Positions 46,424-58,230 of a stretch of DNA of 64,000 nucleotides are shown one piece after another. The DNA lies in NCBI GenBank assembly GCA_027627225.1, contig CM051030.1, positions 2,807,501 through 2,871,500 of the forward strand. Direction: 5' to 3'. How positions within the stretch are numbered: the first letter of the stretch is position 1; each line of letters starts with the position of its first letter. Made by a program: the position numbers and the translations under genes. A model generated the notes under the pieces. The model worked only from the letters and a program-made list of their open reading frames with translations. It did not search any database and had not been told where the DNA came from. Origin of the DNA: Congeria kusceri. Lineage: Eukaryota > Mollusca > Bivalvia > Myida > Dreissenidae.

Positions 46424-49400
46424 GTTATTATTATTATTTTTATTATTAGCAATATAATTATTTAACAGAACGATTATTTCATTTTAGATAATACTACCGA
46501 ATGGATTAGGGACACTAATGTTACCGATAATTTGTGCAAAGTATCTGCTTCCAATTTCACAATATCAGCTTGGGCGAAGTGTACAGATACAAGCAATACA
46601 AAACACGTATGGTGTAGAAAAACAGGTAACCGTTTTTTTTTTATAGCGACTTTTTTTTGGGGGGGGGGGCTTACAATTCAAGACTGTGTTATTTGACAAC
46701 AAGAAATGCAATGCCTAAAAGTTAGTACTTTCATTAAACTAGAAACCTGGCCACGCAACGGAACTAGGTTTTCAATGTGATCTGATGTGAATCTCGACCT
46801 GATTAAGTATGGTTTCATATGAACTAAAGAATTGTATTTATTGAAACTATGAACATAGCCAGGTTGAAGCCAAACAATGAACTGCAAACGTTGAAATGAC
46901 AAGCTTCTCCTGCCCACTACCAGCACAAACGAATCCCAAGTGACGTTTCAATATAAGGTTTCTATATATGAAGTTTCATTATATATCTCAATTCGTTCTC
47001 GAATTATTGAGCAAAACCCCCAGTTTTTCTATTTTTAGTAACAGTGACCTTGACCTTGACACCCCACCGCATAAACGATCCCAAGTGGGTTCTCACTACA
47101 TGTATAAGATATCTATCACGCATGAAGTTTCCTTAAAATATCTCAATTCGTTCTCAAGTTATTGAACATAAACTGTATTTCTGATTTCAGTAACGGTGAC
47201 CTTGACCGTGACCCCACCCATCACAGAAGCAATCCCAAGCAATGTCTTGATTTATGGTATCTATATGTGAAGGCTCATTGCCATATCTTAATTCGTTTTC
47301 GAGTTTTTGAGCGGAAACCATATTTCTATTTTTAGTAAGTGATCTTGACCTTGACTCGAAACATCTCGAAACATCTCATATCCAATCCCAAGAGAGGTCT
47401 TGATATAAGGCATCTATAGATGAAGTTTAATTCTCACTTTTTTCTTGAGTTATTGATCGGAACCCATAGAACCAGTGACCTTGATCACACGCACCCCATA
47501 TGCAATCCCAAGCGGGGTCTTGAAACACGGTATCTATATATGAAGTGTCATTACAATATCTTAATTTATTATTATTCAGTATTGAGTTATTGGGCGAAAA
47601 CCATTTATATATTTTAGTAACAGAGACCTTGACTTTGACCCCACACAACCCATATGCATTCCCAAACAATTAGATTAACAACTGCAAGCACGTGTGTGTT
47701 TAAGAACTGTAAAACAAATGGTTTTCTGACTTTGTTGTAATTTATCACAATTGTTTGTTGTCAACAATATGCAACACAATGTTTACGCTAGCATTAGCAC
47801 GATGTCCTGAGTATATTATTCAAACTTTTCTACGGTCCGAAATTTAATACATAGTTGAAAATATGTTGAAGAGTTCAAAAGCATATTCAATCAAAAACAT
47901 CATTACATGACCATCAACCTCGTGTAGACTTTATATAGAGTTTGTTAAAAAATGACCGCTCCATAGGTTCGTTGCGATTAAGGTTATGTAAATAGAACGT
48001 AACAACCAGATATAAGGTTATGTTCATCCATTACTAAAATACTTGAAACTTTCAACAAATCAAGGCACAGTCCTTTATTTTGAACTCACAATGAATGAGC
48101 TGCATGTTTATAGAAACTTAAGAATTTGAACTTAACATTAAGGCCTTATTACACGCGTTTTCCGTAAGACAGCTATTTCAACAATTGGGTATAACAAAAC
48201 TAATCAACTAGTTCTAAAAGTTCAATCCTATAAAATAGTTATTCAGGATGATTTGTCTAAACAAATCACGAAATGCATAAAGAAAAATAACGAACAGAAT
48301 GGTGACCATACTGATGCTTGGACTAAGGCATCCGGATCAATACCACTCGCTCGTCAAAACATTCTAACATACAATGTAGTTTTTTTTAAATACGTAAGTG
48401 GCATGCGTATATTCAAAACACATATATAAAACAATAAAATTTCTCTTACTGAATCGTTTCGCGTTAAACCCGCTTTATCATAAAATCAACAAACGTTTAT
48501 TCATTAACGACACTTCCAATATATTTCTGTGTGGGATGTGTTATTTAGTTTCCTTATTTATAATATTTAACTTTTGGAATCAATGGCAAAAATGTAAAAA
48601 TTGTCCATTTGCCAATTGTGAGAATTCCCCTTTAAATTACAGCAAATACGGGACCATATGTGACCAGCGAGAAATTGTTTTCTAGATGGAGTGATGCTAA
48701 TGATTACTGCGCTGACAACTCATCATTTCCATCATCCGCCATGGGCTACAACGGCACAAATTTTACAGAGAAAGCGTTCACAAATATTCGTCGTGAGTGG
48801 ACTCTGCACCAAGTAAATGGTTCGTTTGTTGCAGAGTGTTGACATTGCATAACGGCATTAAAACACGATAAGCAAAGAAATACGTCATCTAAAAATAGAT
48901 AGTCATCATCTAATAACAGAGAGTAGCATTGTCAAACGTTTATTATATTTATCTGTTTTATGATTAAATGAACTGTTACTTTGTAACCATTACAGTGTGG
49001 CATTGTTATTCTTAATCGTTGGTATTAATGTTGTAACCAAATAAAGAAAATGCACTTTTTATTGTACACCATTAAATATATTTAATAGGTAGTTCCAGTG
49101 GATATCCAAGAATGTGTGCCTACATAAAAAATGGATCATCAGAGATTATGTTTTCTAAAAACTCGAGCGAGACAAAACCTTTCTTATGCGTTGGACTTAG
49201 ACCGACAAGTAAGTGATACAAATCGTGCTAAGTAACTAGAACTCGACAACAACAAGTATAAACCTGATATTTTTATTGATATGCGATGATCCCGGCAACT
49301 GCACAATATCGACCACAAAATCAGGACAGCAACAACAGCGCCATATCCACATCAAGAATAATAACACCATAGCAATATTGTCAAAGTAGTATATAGCTTA

Positions 49401-52400
49401 ATACATTCATTTGGAATGTGCATAACATATCCAACTTTAACCCATCATCATGCGTACATTGACGAAATAAATTCCCATGGAATAAACTTTGCTTATTTTA
49501 TAATGAGGTCATATTGTTGATTTTTGTGACGTCATTTTATGTTTTTCGCAATATTTAGTGTGTTTTCTTTGGTGTATTTTCAAAATAAAGACAGAAAATT
49601 ATGGGATTAATAGGTAAGTATTGAATAAAGATAAGTTTATTTGCTCGGCACGAAAACCTGAAACACGCCAAGGCTCGTGGTTCAGATTTTTTCTAAGCCT
49701 TTCCAAATAAACTTATCTTTACTCAACACTAACCTACTGTAATAGATATATTATCAGTATCTTCGATATTTCAAATAACGTTCGTGACAAAGAGCAGCGA
49801 TGAAGCTTGTTTTTATTTTAAAGATGCGCGCTGTAACGGTTTGTAACTATAATGAATATTATGGACAACATAAAAAAGAATATCGTTTATTCAGTCTAGT
49901 GAAATAATTCCGAAAATATGTTTATCACATGATATACCTTGTTTCCCGTGTAATACAGCCATTACGAATATTTTTATCTTACACATGTGTAACATAACAT
50001 TCTGAGCATTTTCATTGGCTACATATTCTTTGACTGACCAATCGCATGACGTTATGTTGGTGAAATTACGTCGTCAACATGAAATGACGTCACGTCAGTA
50101 CACAACTTTTAGGATTTATCAACATCTTTTGGTGTTGTTTTTTTCATTTAAAAGCATGTGATCTGACACTCGTTGTCATTTCATACCATATTTTATTAAA
50201 CTCGTCCAAGAAATTCGTTAGTAAGCTCACCAAACTAACGAAATTCCTGAAGACGTTTAATAAAATAAGATATAAAATGACAACTCGTGTCAGATTATAT
50301 ATGTATTCTATTTTGTCTTAAATCTAAATTAAATTATTCACACTACCTTCTGATAAATAATTTAATTTTATAAACATAAATTAAAAAGATTATCTAACAA
50401 ACACATGTACGATTACCACAAATTGATCAAACATTTTAATAAATGTATATATACATGTATTATGCCTCACTGCGTTTCCTCATTGTAAAATCCCCTATAC
50501 CCATCACTGCATAATTTTAATATGCCATAACGTTGAAAGTAATATACCCCGAACGGGCTATAATTTTTAATATACCCCGCGCGTAGGCCTTAAAATAGAA
50601 ACACGGGTTTTCCAAGAAATCCGTATAAGCTAATAATCGGTAGGCGCTTATTTAAACGTGTTAAAAAATCAATGTCGATGAGCGCCTGATTTTCCAACAA
50701 TAAATCGTTTATTACTATGAAGAGCTAGTTTGTTCTTTGAATAACACTACTTTTGTTCGGTATAATAAAATAAATATCATAGGCAGTTGAGGGGTAAAGT
50801 AAATATTGCCCCCTCGAAGAGTAATGTCAACCTCGGCTTGCTCAACCTCAGCTTTCGGCCTCGGTTGACATCACTTTTCTCGGGGTTCAATATCTTATAT
50901 ACCCCTTAACTGCCTATGATATTTATATAGTATCATAAAGATAAGCACGTTTGATCAACAAGCATAATAAGCTTGACATAAAATGCTTATTTCAATATAT
51001 AATTTTTTTTGATATCACAACTATGTCATTACAGTGTTTCACCATATTCGCAATGCCGCTAATATTCTTTATTAAATCTAGTCACAATCACAACGTCTGC
51101 AACTGCCTCGCCAAACACAAGTCCTGAATCACAGAGCACTTTAACAACTGACACTACGTCAACAAGCGTTCTTACTGACGCTGCATTCGAAGATTCTTCA
51201 CGAGGTGGGAATAAAAAAAGTTAAGTTATTACTATATATTTGAGGATTCAATCATGCTTAAAGCGTATGTTTTTAATTAGACCGTACATCTATGTGCTAT
51301 CGTATTCTATGTTTTTAGTTCGACAGTTTTGATCAATCCCAAACACTGAGAAGGCGTTTCCTTTTAAACACGTGTACTTAATTACTTCTTAAATGAAAGT
51401 TCTGTTTAACAAATGATAGTATATAATGTATTTTTTCAAGGCTCTTCGTTTGCGGTAACAGCAGTGGGAGTCTTTGTGGCAGTTGCACTTCTGGTTGCTG
51501 TTGGTGTGATCGTTCTTGTACTCAGAAGCAGGTAAGCTAATAAAGTCGTTCGACAAATTGTCCAAGCACAATCGTATTGTTATTTTCACATGTATATGTG
51601 TCGTTCTCTTTTAATACTAAGCTTTCAATCTCTTTAAAGCAAGAACTACAGCATGCTGATATATTCATTATTGGGTGAAGAAATTAGTGTTTGTACACTG
51701 TGTTATTTTAGTTTGTATATAACATTGTTCTCTTCAAGGTGAAGTTAATTCACCATAATTATGTTTTATAGAGGAAAACTTTGCTTCGCATCCACGAAGG
51801 GTTCAAGGTTTGAAAACACAGACGACAGTCATCACATATCCTTGGCGAGGGTGGAGTCGAAACCGAATGCCTATTACCAAACACCGGGGGCTCCTGTGTT
51901 CAATCACACTTACAGTGGACTGCAGAACACAGTCGGTTGTTCCAATGCCACTGACGAATATTATGCCGTTGTAGACAACGATATTTCCACTACTGATTCC
52001 AAACAAAACGAATTTTACCAAACACCCTGTGTCAACCCATACCTACTCTGGTCTGCAGAAGGATAACGGTGGTTCTAAGGTTTATGACGCCACAGCTGCC
52101 CAAGGTATTTCCATTCGATATAATAATATAACTGTTGGAAACCTTGACACGGCAAATATGTTCTTCATACTAGGGAAAGAAGGCTTTAAGCAAGCAAACG
52201 CTGCCAAATCTCCTTCCGCAGACGTTCACGACTACTTTGTTTTGGAGAAACAGCAAAACGGTAAAGAGAATGGAGATGTTCCCTTCAACGAAGGCCATCC
52301 ATATTTTGTTCTGGAAAAACAAAATGGTGTCCAACCGGTTCACAAAAGTCCCTCAAATGACGCCAATCCTTACTTCATATTAGAGAAACAGGCAGCTGAT

Positions 52401-52700
52401 TTGAATACCTCAACACCATCAAATGCACAGTATGTGGTTGAGGCGGAGAGTGACGATGGCGATATGTATCAAGAGATAGACTCGACTGACAAATACTCGG
52501 GCATCGATGATTCACGGAATGATGACAACAACGATTACGATTACACTAACAAGGCATTTAGAGATTCGAAGGTTGAAGTCGCAGACAACATATACAACAA
52601 ACTAAACTCTGAGGGCGATGAATATGATCACGTGCGCGTCGGAAACGGCAGCGTAAGAGCGGCGGAAAACGAGTATGACGTAACGTCTACCGTTGTTTAG
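44908..52700 (+). CDS. R4: WSC/lectin receptor, tail truncated by 8-bp deletion
   Basis: Exons: WSC second half 44908-45025, lectin-like 46488-46625 and 48643-48819, lectin C-terminal 49089-49208, stalk 51082-51204, TM 51441-51531, tail 51772-52066 (premature stop), with the lost frame continuing to 52700. The phases agree through all seven (1062 bases, divisible by three). The 5' exons (signal peptide, first lectin part, WSC first half) were not found. Compared with R3, eight bases are missing at about 52028, so translation stops after 98 tail residues, before all YFVL modules and the ITAM. It could still make a signalling-poor or decoy receptor, or be a young pseudogene. Confidence 0.7.
45142..45237 (+). 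repeat. (GGT)n microsatellite
   Basis: About 32 GGT/AGT triplets. Long poly-Val, poly-Thr or poly-His frames across it are artefacts. Confidence 0.97.
45528..45592 (-). repeat. tRNA-like sequence (degenerate)
   Basis: On the - strand, GTCGGAATGGCTAAGTGGTT resembles the D-arm region and A box of a tRNA, with a T run after it. No B box or cloverleaf was found. Confidence 0.35.
46300..46450 (+). repeat. Compound (GCC)n (CCA)n (ATT)n microsatellite
   Basis: Trinucleotide runs grading from GCC through CCA/CAC to ATT, 37 bases before a lectin-like exon of R4. Confidence 0.95.
46488..46625 (+). CDS. R4 exon: Cys/Trp-rich lectin-like segment
   Basis: Phase 1-1 (CATTTTAG to GTAACC), 45 full codons. 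EWIRDTNVTDNLC, ISAWAKC and HVWCRKTG. It resembles the lectin-like exons of R1 and R2 in having a W-x-x-C and a later Val-Trp; the fold is tentative. Confidence 0.55.
46925..47670 (+). repeat. Repeat family B tandem units (GACCTTGACC)
   Basis: Five to six ~125-bp units with GTAACAGTGACCTTGACCTT, CATATGCAATCCCAAGC and GTATCTATATATGAAG, in an R4 intron. Same units as inside 41103-41955. Confidence 0.85.
47671..48642. other. R4 intron, nothing recognised
   Basis: AT-rich, with no motif or repeat identified by eye. Confidence 0.4.
48643..48819 (+). CDS. R4 exon: C-type-lectin-like N-terminal part
   Basis: Phase 1 in (AAATTACAG). SRWSDANDYCAD matches the WxxAxxxC core; FTEKAFTNIRREWTL gives the second Trp. 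Two N-glycosylation sequons (NSS, NGT). The in-phase donor would be GTTCGT at 48820, which is weak; without it the frame stops at 48840. Confidence 0.6.
49089..49208 (+). CDS. R4 exon: lectin-like C-terminal part
   Basis: Phase 1-1 (TTTAATAG to GTAAGT). MCAYIKNGSSEIMF then KPFLCVG: Cys-x-Tyr strand and the PFLC ending common in invertebrate C-type lectin domains. Confidence 0.7.
49604..49744. repeat. Fold-back element 2
   Basis: The left arm (GATTAATAGG ... GAATAAAGATAAGTTTATTTG) pairs with the right arm (CAAATAAACTTATCTTTACTC ... CTACTGTAATA) around a GC-richer centre with ACGCCAAGGCTCGTGG. Confidence 0.8.
50157..50300. repeat. Fold-back element 3
   Basis: The left arm (TGATCTGACACTCGTTGTCA ... 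TTTTATTAAACTCGTC ... GAAATTCGTTAG) pairs with the right arm (CTAACGAAATTCCTG ... TTTAATAAAATAAG ... TGACAACTCGTGTCAGAT). The loop is short. Confidence 0.85.
50768..50932. repeat. Fold-back element 4
   Basis: AAATATCATAGGCAGTTGAGG at the left pairs with CCCCTTAACTGCCTATGATA at the right. The centre is rich in CCTCGGCTTG and CGGCCTCGGTTG. Confidence 0.85.
51082..51204 (+). CDS. R4 exon: Thr/Ser-rich stalk
   Basis: Phase 1-1 (AAATCTAG to GTGGGA), 40 full codons, TTSATASPNTSPESQS and TDTTSTSVLTDAAFED. It has the same acceptor context and ending as the R3 stalks but is less than half as long. Confidence 0.75.
51441..51531 (+). CDS. R4 exon: transmembrane segment
   Basis: 91 bases, phase 1 in and 2 out (TTTTCAAG to GTAAGC). 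The helix VTAVGVFVAVALLVAVGVIV is followed by Leu-Val-Leu-Arg-Ser-Arg. Confidence 0.85.
51772..52066 (+). CDS. R4 exon: truncated cytoplasmic tail
   Basis: Starts after GTTTTATAG. It matches the R3 tail through AYYQTPGAPVFNHTYSGLQ, EYYAVVDND and EFYQTP, then leaves frame at the 8-bp deletion and ends at TAA 52064-52066. About 98 residues remain, with one YSGL and one YYAVV motif. Confidence 0.8.
52029..52700 (+). pseudogene. R4 tail remainder, out of frame
   Basis: An uninterrupted 223-codon frame homologous to the R3 tail: THTYSGLQ, KVYDATA, MFFILGK (Tyr to Phe), DYFVLEK, PYFVLEK, PYFILEK, MYQEIDSTDKYSGI, NDYDYT, YNKLNSEGDEYDHV (52593-52634), NEYDVT. No stop or second indel, so the upstream lesion is young, is bypassed by an unseen splice form, or is an assembly error. 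Confidence 0.8.
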
Positions 52701-54030
52701 AAATGACTCAAAGGTCAAACGAAACGCATGTGCATAAAAACTGACTGCTTTCAAATAATCACAAAACTGCCCTAATTTTCCAATACATGTATGCACATAT
52801 TATTGCATTTTACTACACTGTGTTTGACTGTATTTGTATGTTGCGTGTATATTTCGGTGCTCGCATATTTTATATTTAATGTTTATATTGTACATTGTAT
52901 TTTCCTCGTCCATGTTTCTTCTATACTGTGTCTTTATGAGTAAAACTCATTTCATATTTTTTTTACATACTAGTATTGCTTCTCTTTTGAATGGGCGAGC
53001 CACATGGCAGGTTGTCCTATGTATGTGTTAGTATTCACCAAACAAAATTAAAATGCTAAAACAACAACATTCGAGCTCAAAAATGCAAAATAAACCAATC
53101 ACAGAACTAAACAGACGGTCGCCAGCACACGATGTCAACCGTACGACAATTGGTTTGGAGATGATTGTTCAACTGAACTATCTGGAAATCTGGCCCTGTG
53201 TTCACAAAGGATTAACTCTAGGATCAAGATCAATCGTAGCTGATCTTGATCTTCTAGCTCAACTGACTGGAATATCAAAAATATAATATTTTTTAAATAC
53301 CTTTTCCTCTATAAAAAGAACAACACATTTTTGTTAAACTTAAGTATTCATCTCAGATAGAAAATCTACGCTGAGAGGAGTTCATTATTATGTAAATATA
53401 TATTTGTCCAATTATTAAAATTGATCCAGATATCATTTTTGGAGTCTGGTCCTTAACTATCAGACTCAAGTTGTTTTGCGAACACGGGGTCTGCACAACA
53501 ATTGTATTACTGAGATTATTAATAACGATATATTGATTGCAAGATATGCTTAATTATTCACCAGTTACTGTATAGTTGATCGTGTTCTACGATTTTTATC
53601 TCGCAACTGCATGTATACACCTGTATTCTAATTGCTCTTCAGTAACAATGTCAAAACATCAAAAATGTATATATCTTATGAATGTATGTATAGTACAATA
53701 TGTTGACATGCTTGAAGAAGAAGACGGACTGAACTATAAGTACAGTTGCATCTAAATCTACACATAGAGAGTTGAATCGCAATTCAAATAATCTGAATAT
53801 ATCTCTTATCTCTTAGTACAACGTGATGAAACATTCGTATTAAAGAAACATTTTGAGGATTATGAATTCTGGTTCAGGAACACCAATATGAGAAAACAGT
53901 TCAAAACACTTCAACTTGGGAGTTTCATCAGTGAGACAATAAATGAAAGACGAATGTAAATGTCGAGCTTTTTACTTGACCAGACGGGCTTGTTCTGGGT
54001 AATTTGTTGACTGAGCTGATAACTGAAACA
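52701..54030. other. 3' flank of R4
   Basis: Aligns with the R3 3' flank; carries the empty site of the insertion at 41103 (near 53520). No gene. Confidence 0.6.
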
Positions 54031-54039
54031 CAAATATAC

Positions 54040-54655
54040 TAACTCTAACACGCATATTTTGTGAAATACTAGCGCCCCATAACTTTATTTTGTGAAAGAC
54101 TAGCGTTCCATAACTCACTTTTATGTAAATGAATGAGCGCTCCATAACTCTTATTTTATTAAAGGATACCGCTCCAAAACTCGTATTATGTGGAAGACTT
54201 GCGCTCCAAAACTCTTTTTTTGAGCAGGACTAGTGGGCCAAAACTCTTATTTTATGAAATACTAGCAATCCAACACTCTAATTTTTTGAACGACTTGCGC
54301 TCAAAAGCTCTAATTTTGTGAAGGGCTAGTACTCCAACATTCTAATTTTATGGACGACTTGCGCTCAAAAGCTCTAATTTTGTGACGAGCTAGTACTCCA
54401 ACACTCTAATTTTATGGACGACTTGCGCTCAAAAGCTCTAATTTTGTGAAGGGCTAGTACTCCAACATTCTAATTTTATGGACGACTTGCGCTCAAAAGC
54501 TCTAATTTTGTGAAGGGCTAGTACTCCAACACTCTAAGTTTATGGACGACTTGCGCTCAAAAGCTCTAATTTTGTGAAGGGCTAGTACTCCAACAGTCTA
54601 ATTTTGTGAAAGACTAGCGCTCAAAAACTCTTATTTTGTGAAAGACTAGCGCAAT
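54040..54655 (+). repeat. AGCGCTCC tandem array, expanded with ~66-bp higher-order units
   Basis: After several ~38-bp units like those at 42490-42850, a composite of ~66 bp (GGGCTAGTACTCCAACA ... TTTTATGGACGACTTGCGCT) is repeated about four times with few differences. Confidence 0.9.
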
Positions 54656-55870
54656 CTTACATTATTTCTAAATCAAACAAGTAGAACTCTGAACTCAGAT
54701 AATCACTCGTACAAATTGCAATATATAGATTAAGACATCGAAAGAATCGTTGTGATTGAGACAGCCAATGATCGACAATAGCAAGCTACCATACTTGATA
54801 TCAATATATTCAAAACTATAGGGAAATAAACTGATATACCACTACTTCTTACGGACACAAATTTCCTCTTAAATTATACATACATGTATGACGTGTCCAA
54901 AACTTTTGGCAACAATCTACCAGCAAATCTTTGAACACTTCAGCCTTTCTGTTAGTGCAATTTAAATTTTGTTGATAAACACGAGCGACAGGAAATGACA
55001 GGAAATTACACATCTTGATATAACATATCCTTTTTCCTTTAATGAATTTTACGCCCAACACAATAACGCAATTTCAATAAACTATACTGCTTAATAATGT
55101 ATAAGGACATTCTTGAAATTTTGTCTTTTTTTTCAGGAATGAATTTTGAAAGATAAACGACAACGTTGGAAGTACATATTTCAATAATAAATTAATACTC
55201 ATTATAATGAGATGCATAAAGCACACGTGTTTCATAAATCAAACTACACAATAGCAAAGAAAGACAAGAAAACATTTTATCTTTGAAAAAAGCTTTATAT
55301 GTATTTTACTTATAACTTGTGATGGCAGTTACTTTTCCTTTTTTTACCATTTTTTTACCATTCATCAGTCTAACTGAACTTGATTGTACAATTGACATAT
55401 ATTCATACCTCATACAAACTGCCATAAAGACGTCACTTTTACAATTATGTTGACTCATTGCCAGACATCTAGATATGCTCGGTCTGTATCAATAGGTGGG
55501 TATTTTATCATTCATATCTATTGAAATATTATATTATAAGAAATTCAAATATCAAGAAATATAATTTGTATTTATGTCTTGTATAATTCCTCGCTAAAGC
55601 GTTGATATTGTTGTTTTTTGCATCATATGAGTTGTTTTGCAGTTTAATCTTGTGTGTCTATCTAATCTATGATTTATACCCTATAAACATGGCGTGTAAT
55701 AGGTCCACTTGGGACTTGGCCTTCTGGATATTTTGCTAAATTAACTTGACACTTTTTGTATAATGATATAATAATATATCGCAATAATACTAGTGTTATA
55801 TTGCATAGGTAGTCAACAGTAAAGGAGTAAAGAACAGTCACTCACCGAACACGTTGACGTTATAGGTCAT

Positions 55871-56556
55871 CAAAGTTTTGTGATCGGCCAATAAGCATAC
55901 GAGATAGTATAATTAACGCATATCAAACATGCTGGAAATGGCGAGGAATTATATGCACTGACGCATTCACTCGAAGAAGTCGACAAAGAATACATAATTT
56001 TTTTCCAATATATTACACATTCAGGGCGCTAAGACTACAGTTTCTTTTCATGACTTTTTATGCACTTTATGCAATTTCACGCTATACACTAAGTAAGGCA
56101 GCCAAACGACTTGAAGTAAGCAGAATCCAGTTAATCAGGTTAAATGTTGTTGTTATGTTATTAGATTGTCGATTTAATTACTCACTTTTGAAATATATTA
56201 TTACATTAAAACATGTAACCCAAACGTATTCGCCCTTGTCATGTTGAAAAAAAAAGATAACAAATATGCTTCAACTACGAACTACGAAACTATTCCATCA
56301 GATCAACATACCAATTTTATACAAAAAGGGACGATCACGTTACATTAGTGGTGATATACACTCATCAAAAGTTATGATGCACCAATGAAATTTGTTGTAT
56401 TTACAGTCCACCCCTGATTTCAATATCACATTGATTTCGTTAAGTGTTTATACACTCGCAGCGATTCGTGACTTTCAATTTCCTTGTTCGAACTGCAGAT
56501 GCATTTATATAAGTGTACCATAGCTGAAGAGTGATCAACTTAAATTATAATTTACA
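55871..56556. other. Upstream of R5
   Basis: No gene recognised. It may hold the R5 promoter, but no TATA or initiator could be chosen. Confidence 0.35.
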
Positions 56557-56617
56557 ATGGCAGCTCGAAGAATGTTGGTGTTTGGATTATGTTGCAATGT
56601 ATGGTTAACCATTCAAG
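56557..56617 (+). CDS. R5 exon: signal peptide
   Basis: ATG at 56557, 61 bases, phase-1 donor GTAAGT, encoding MAARRMLVFG then LCCNVWLTIQG: basic n-region and hydrophobic core. It matches the R2 and R3 first exons in phase and ending. Confidence 0.65.
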
Positions 56618-56737
56618 GTAAGTTACGGAGATGCTGCAGTCTCAAATGTCTATATTTATTTAGGTCAAATAATTAAATAATTTTAAAATAACGGACCTTT
56701 GTCTCACTTCTGACAATTCTGGCAACAAAGCAATATA

Positions 56738-56865
56738 ACTATAATATGACAGCGTGTGTGACATTGATATTATCAACCCGAGGGCAGAATGTCAACGGAA
56801 GCGAAAGCAGAGGGTTTACAATATCAATGTCACACACGCTGCCATTTGATTTTTTTATTATACCG
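56738..56865. repeat. Fold-back element 5
   Basis: GACAGCGTGTGTGACATTGA at the left pairs with TCAATGTCACACACGCTGCC at the right. The arms extend through ATATTATCAACCC / GGGTTTACAATAT and AT-rich outer parts; the centre is GC-richer. Confidence 0.85.
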
Positions 56866-57119
56866 AACACATTTAAGTCAATAAAAAGGTAAAAACTTGT
56901 TTTTATTCATTTAATCTGCCCATCAAGGTTCAAGAGTGTTTAAATATTCTTCCTTCTTCAGAAATACTTACATAGATCATATCTTGAATTTTTTTGGACA
57001 GTTACTTTTGTGGAACATCGCTTGTTTACAGATTAAATATTGACGTCACGACTATATGGCGTCACGACAAAGAGGCAAACTATCCATAATTTGGTTTTAA
57101 AAAATTGAAGCAGTTACTT

Positions 57120-57420
57120 TCCTTTATATGACATTCAATATATCAGCGCGGTCACACTGCGCAATCGTGCATCGCAGTAAAATATCGTGCCTCTCTTCGT
57201 GTATCGCGCAATCTCGTGCCTCGTGTTCAAAGATCGAGACACGAGATGCGATGCGAGACACGAAGCGATACACGATATTCAGGCGAGACACGAAGCGAGG
57301 CACGATATTATATCGTTCAAATATCGCCCGAATCTCGAGTCCGGCGACACACGAAGCGAGACAGGATATTGTATCATTCAAATAACGCCCGAATATCGAG
57401 TCTCGCGGTTTGAAAGCAAG
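57120..57420. repeat. GC-rich region of short inverted and direct words
   Basis: GAGACACGAAGCGA, ATATCGTGCCTC and their complements recur in both orientations, giving long open frames on both strands. The codon pattern is that of a repeat, not of a protein. Confidence 0.6.
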
Positions 57421-57469
57421 GAAGCAAAGCAGGAAAACACTCTTTTCCCTAACGAACGAATGCGGGTCA

Positions 57470-57800
57470 GGACGGCTCGTTGACAGCCCAGACCAAAACG
57501 GCCCAGTCCATGAAGGTCCACTGTCTGTCTGTCTGTCTGTCTGTCTGTGTCTGTCTGTCTGTCTGTCTGTCTGCCCGTCAGTCCGCCCATTCGCCTGGAG
57601 GATACTGCTGCTTTGTGGCTATTTCTACTCGAATTGATAACTGGCTCTGTTTGAACTATAATGGCTTTAATTTGTGCTTATTGTTCATTTTCATAAAGTC
57701 TGTTGCTGTAGAAGTAACGGCCTGTCTCTGTCAGACTGTCTCTTTGTCTGTCTGTTCGTCCATCCGCCCATCCGTCTTGAGGAAACTGCGGCTGCAATTA
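57470..57800 (+). repeat. (TGTC)n microsatellite and ~190-bp unit repeated twice
   Basis: TGTC runs at about 57521-57575 and 57722-57760, each followed by a similar block (GTCCGCCCATTCGCCTGGAG / GTCCATCCGCCCATCCGTCT, then GGAxACTGCxGCT). Confidence 0.8.
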
Positions 57801-57975
57801 CTTCTGTGGCGTGTTTTAAATAGTTATGTACTAAAGACCTTCTTCAAATTAACTTTCACACACTGAAAGTAGGTCAACACGACGAGGGGTTGCATCATGC
57901 ACTAAAGAATCTAGGTGCATTGCCCTATTGTCAAATTAGCAACGCACTTTGGTTTCAACTCAGCTTCGGCGTTAC

Positions 57976-58072
57976 TTATCATCATCATCATCATAATCAA
58001 CATCATCATCATCATCAACAACATCATCAACAACAACAATAACAATAACAACAACAACATCATCATCATATT
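57976..58072 (+). repeat. (CAT/CAA)n trinucleotide repeat
   Basis: Imperfect ATC/ATA/ACA triplet run before the Penelope-like element. Confidence 0.9.
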
Positions 58073-58230
58073 TTTACAAAATGTAAAAATGTACATTTCA
58101 CATGTATTTACATTTTGCATGTATGGTGTATCTTTTGTGAATCCTATATATTGTAATAAGTACGCCAAATTATGTTTCATGTTTTTTGACGTCATGACGT
58201 CATTATAACGTATTTGTCATAACATGTTAC

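Larger units (their letters stand above)
51441..55870 (+). repeat. Segmental duplication block 2 (R4 3' part and downstream)
   Basis: Paralogue of 38954-44020. Looser homology reaches back to the stalk exon ends. Confidence 0.9.

Noticed and set aside
48660..48842. R4 lectin exon as a stand-alone secreted protein ending at 48840
   Set aside because: The acceptor, phase and next exon at 49089 fit a spliced receptor better, though the donor at 48820 is weak.
57124..57385. Overlapping genes on both strands
   Set aside because: The frames come from short inverted words; Arg/Asp/Thr repeats have no domain pattern.
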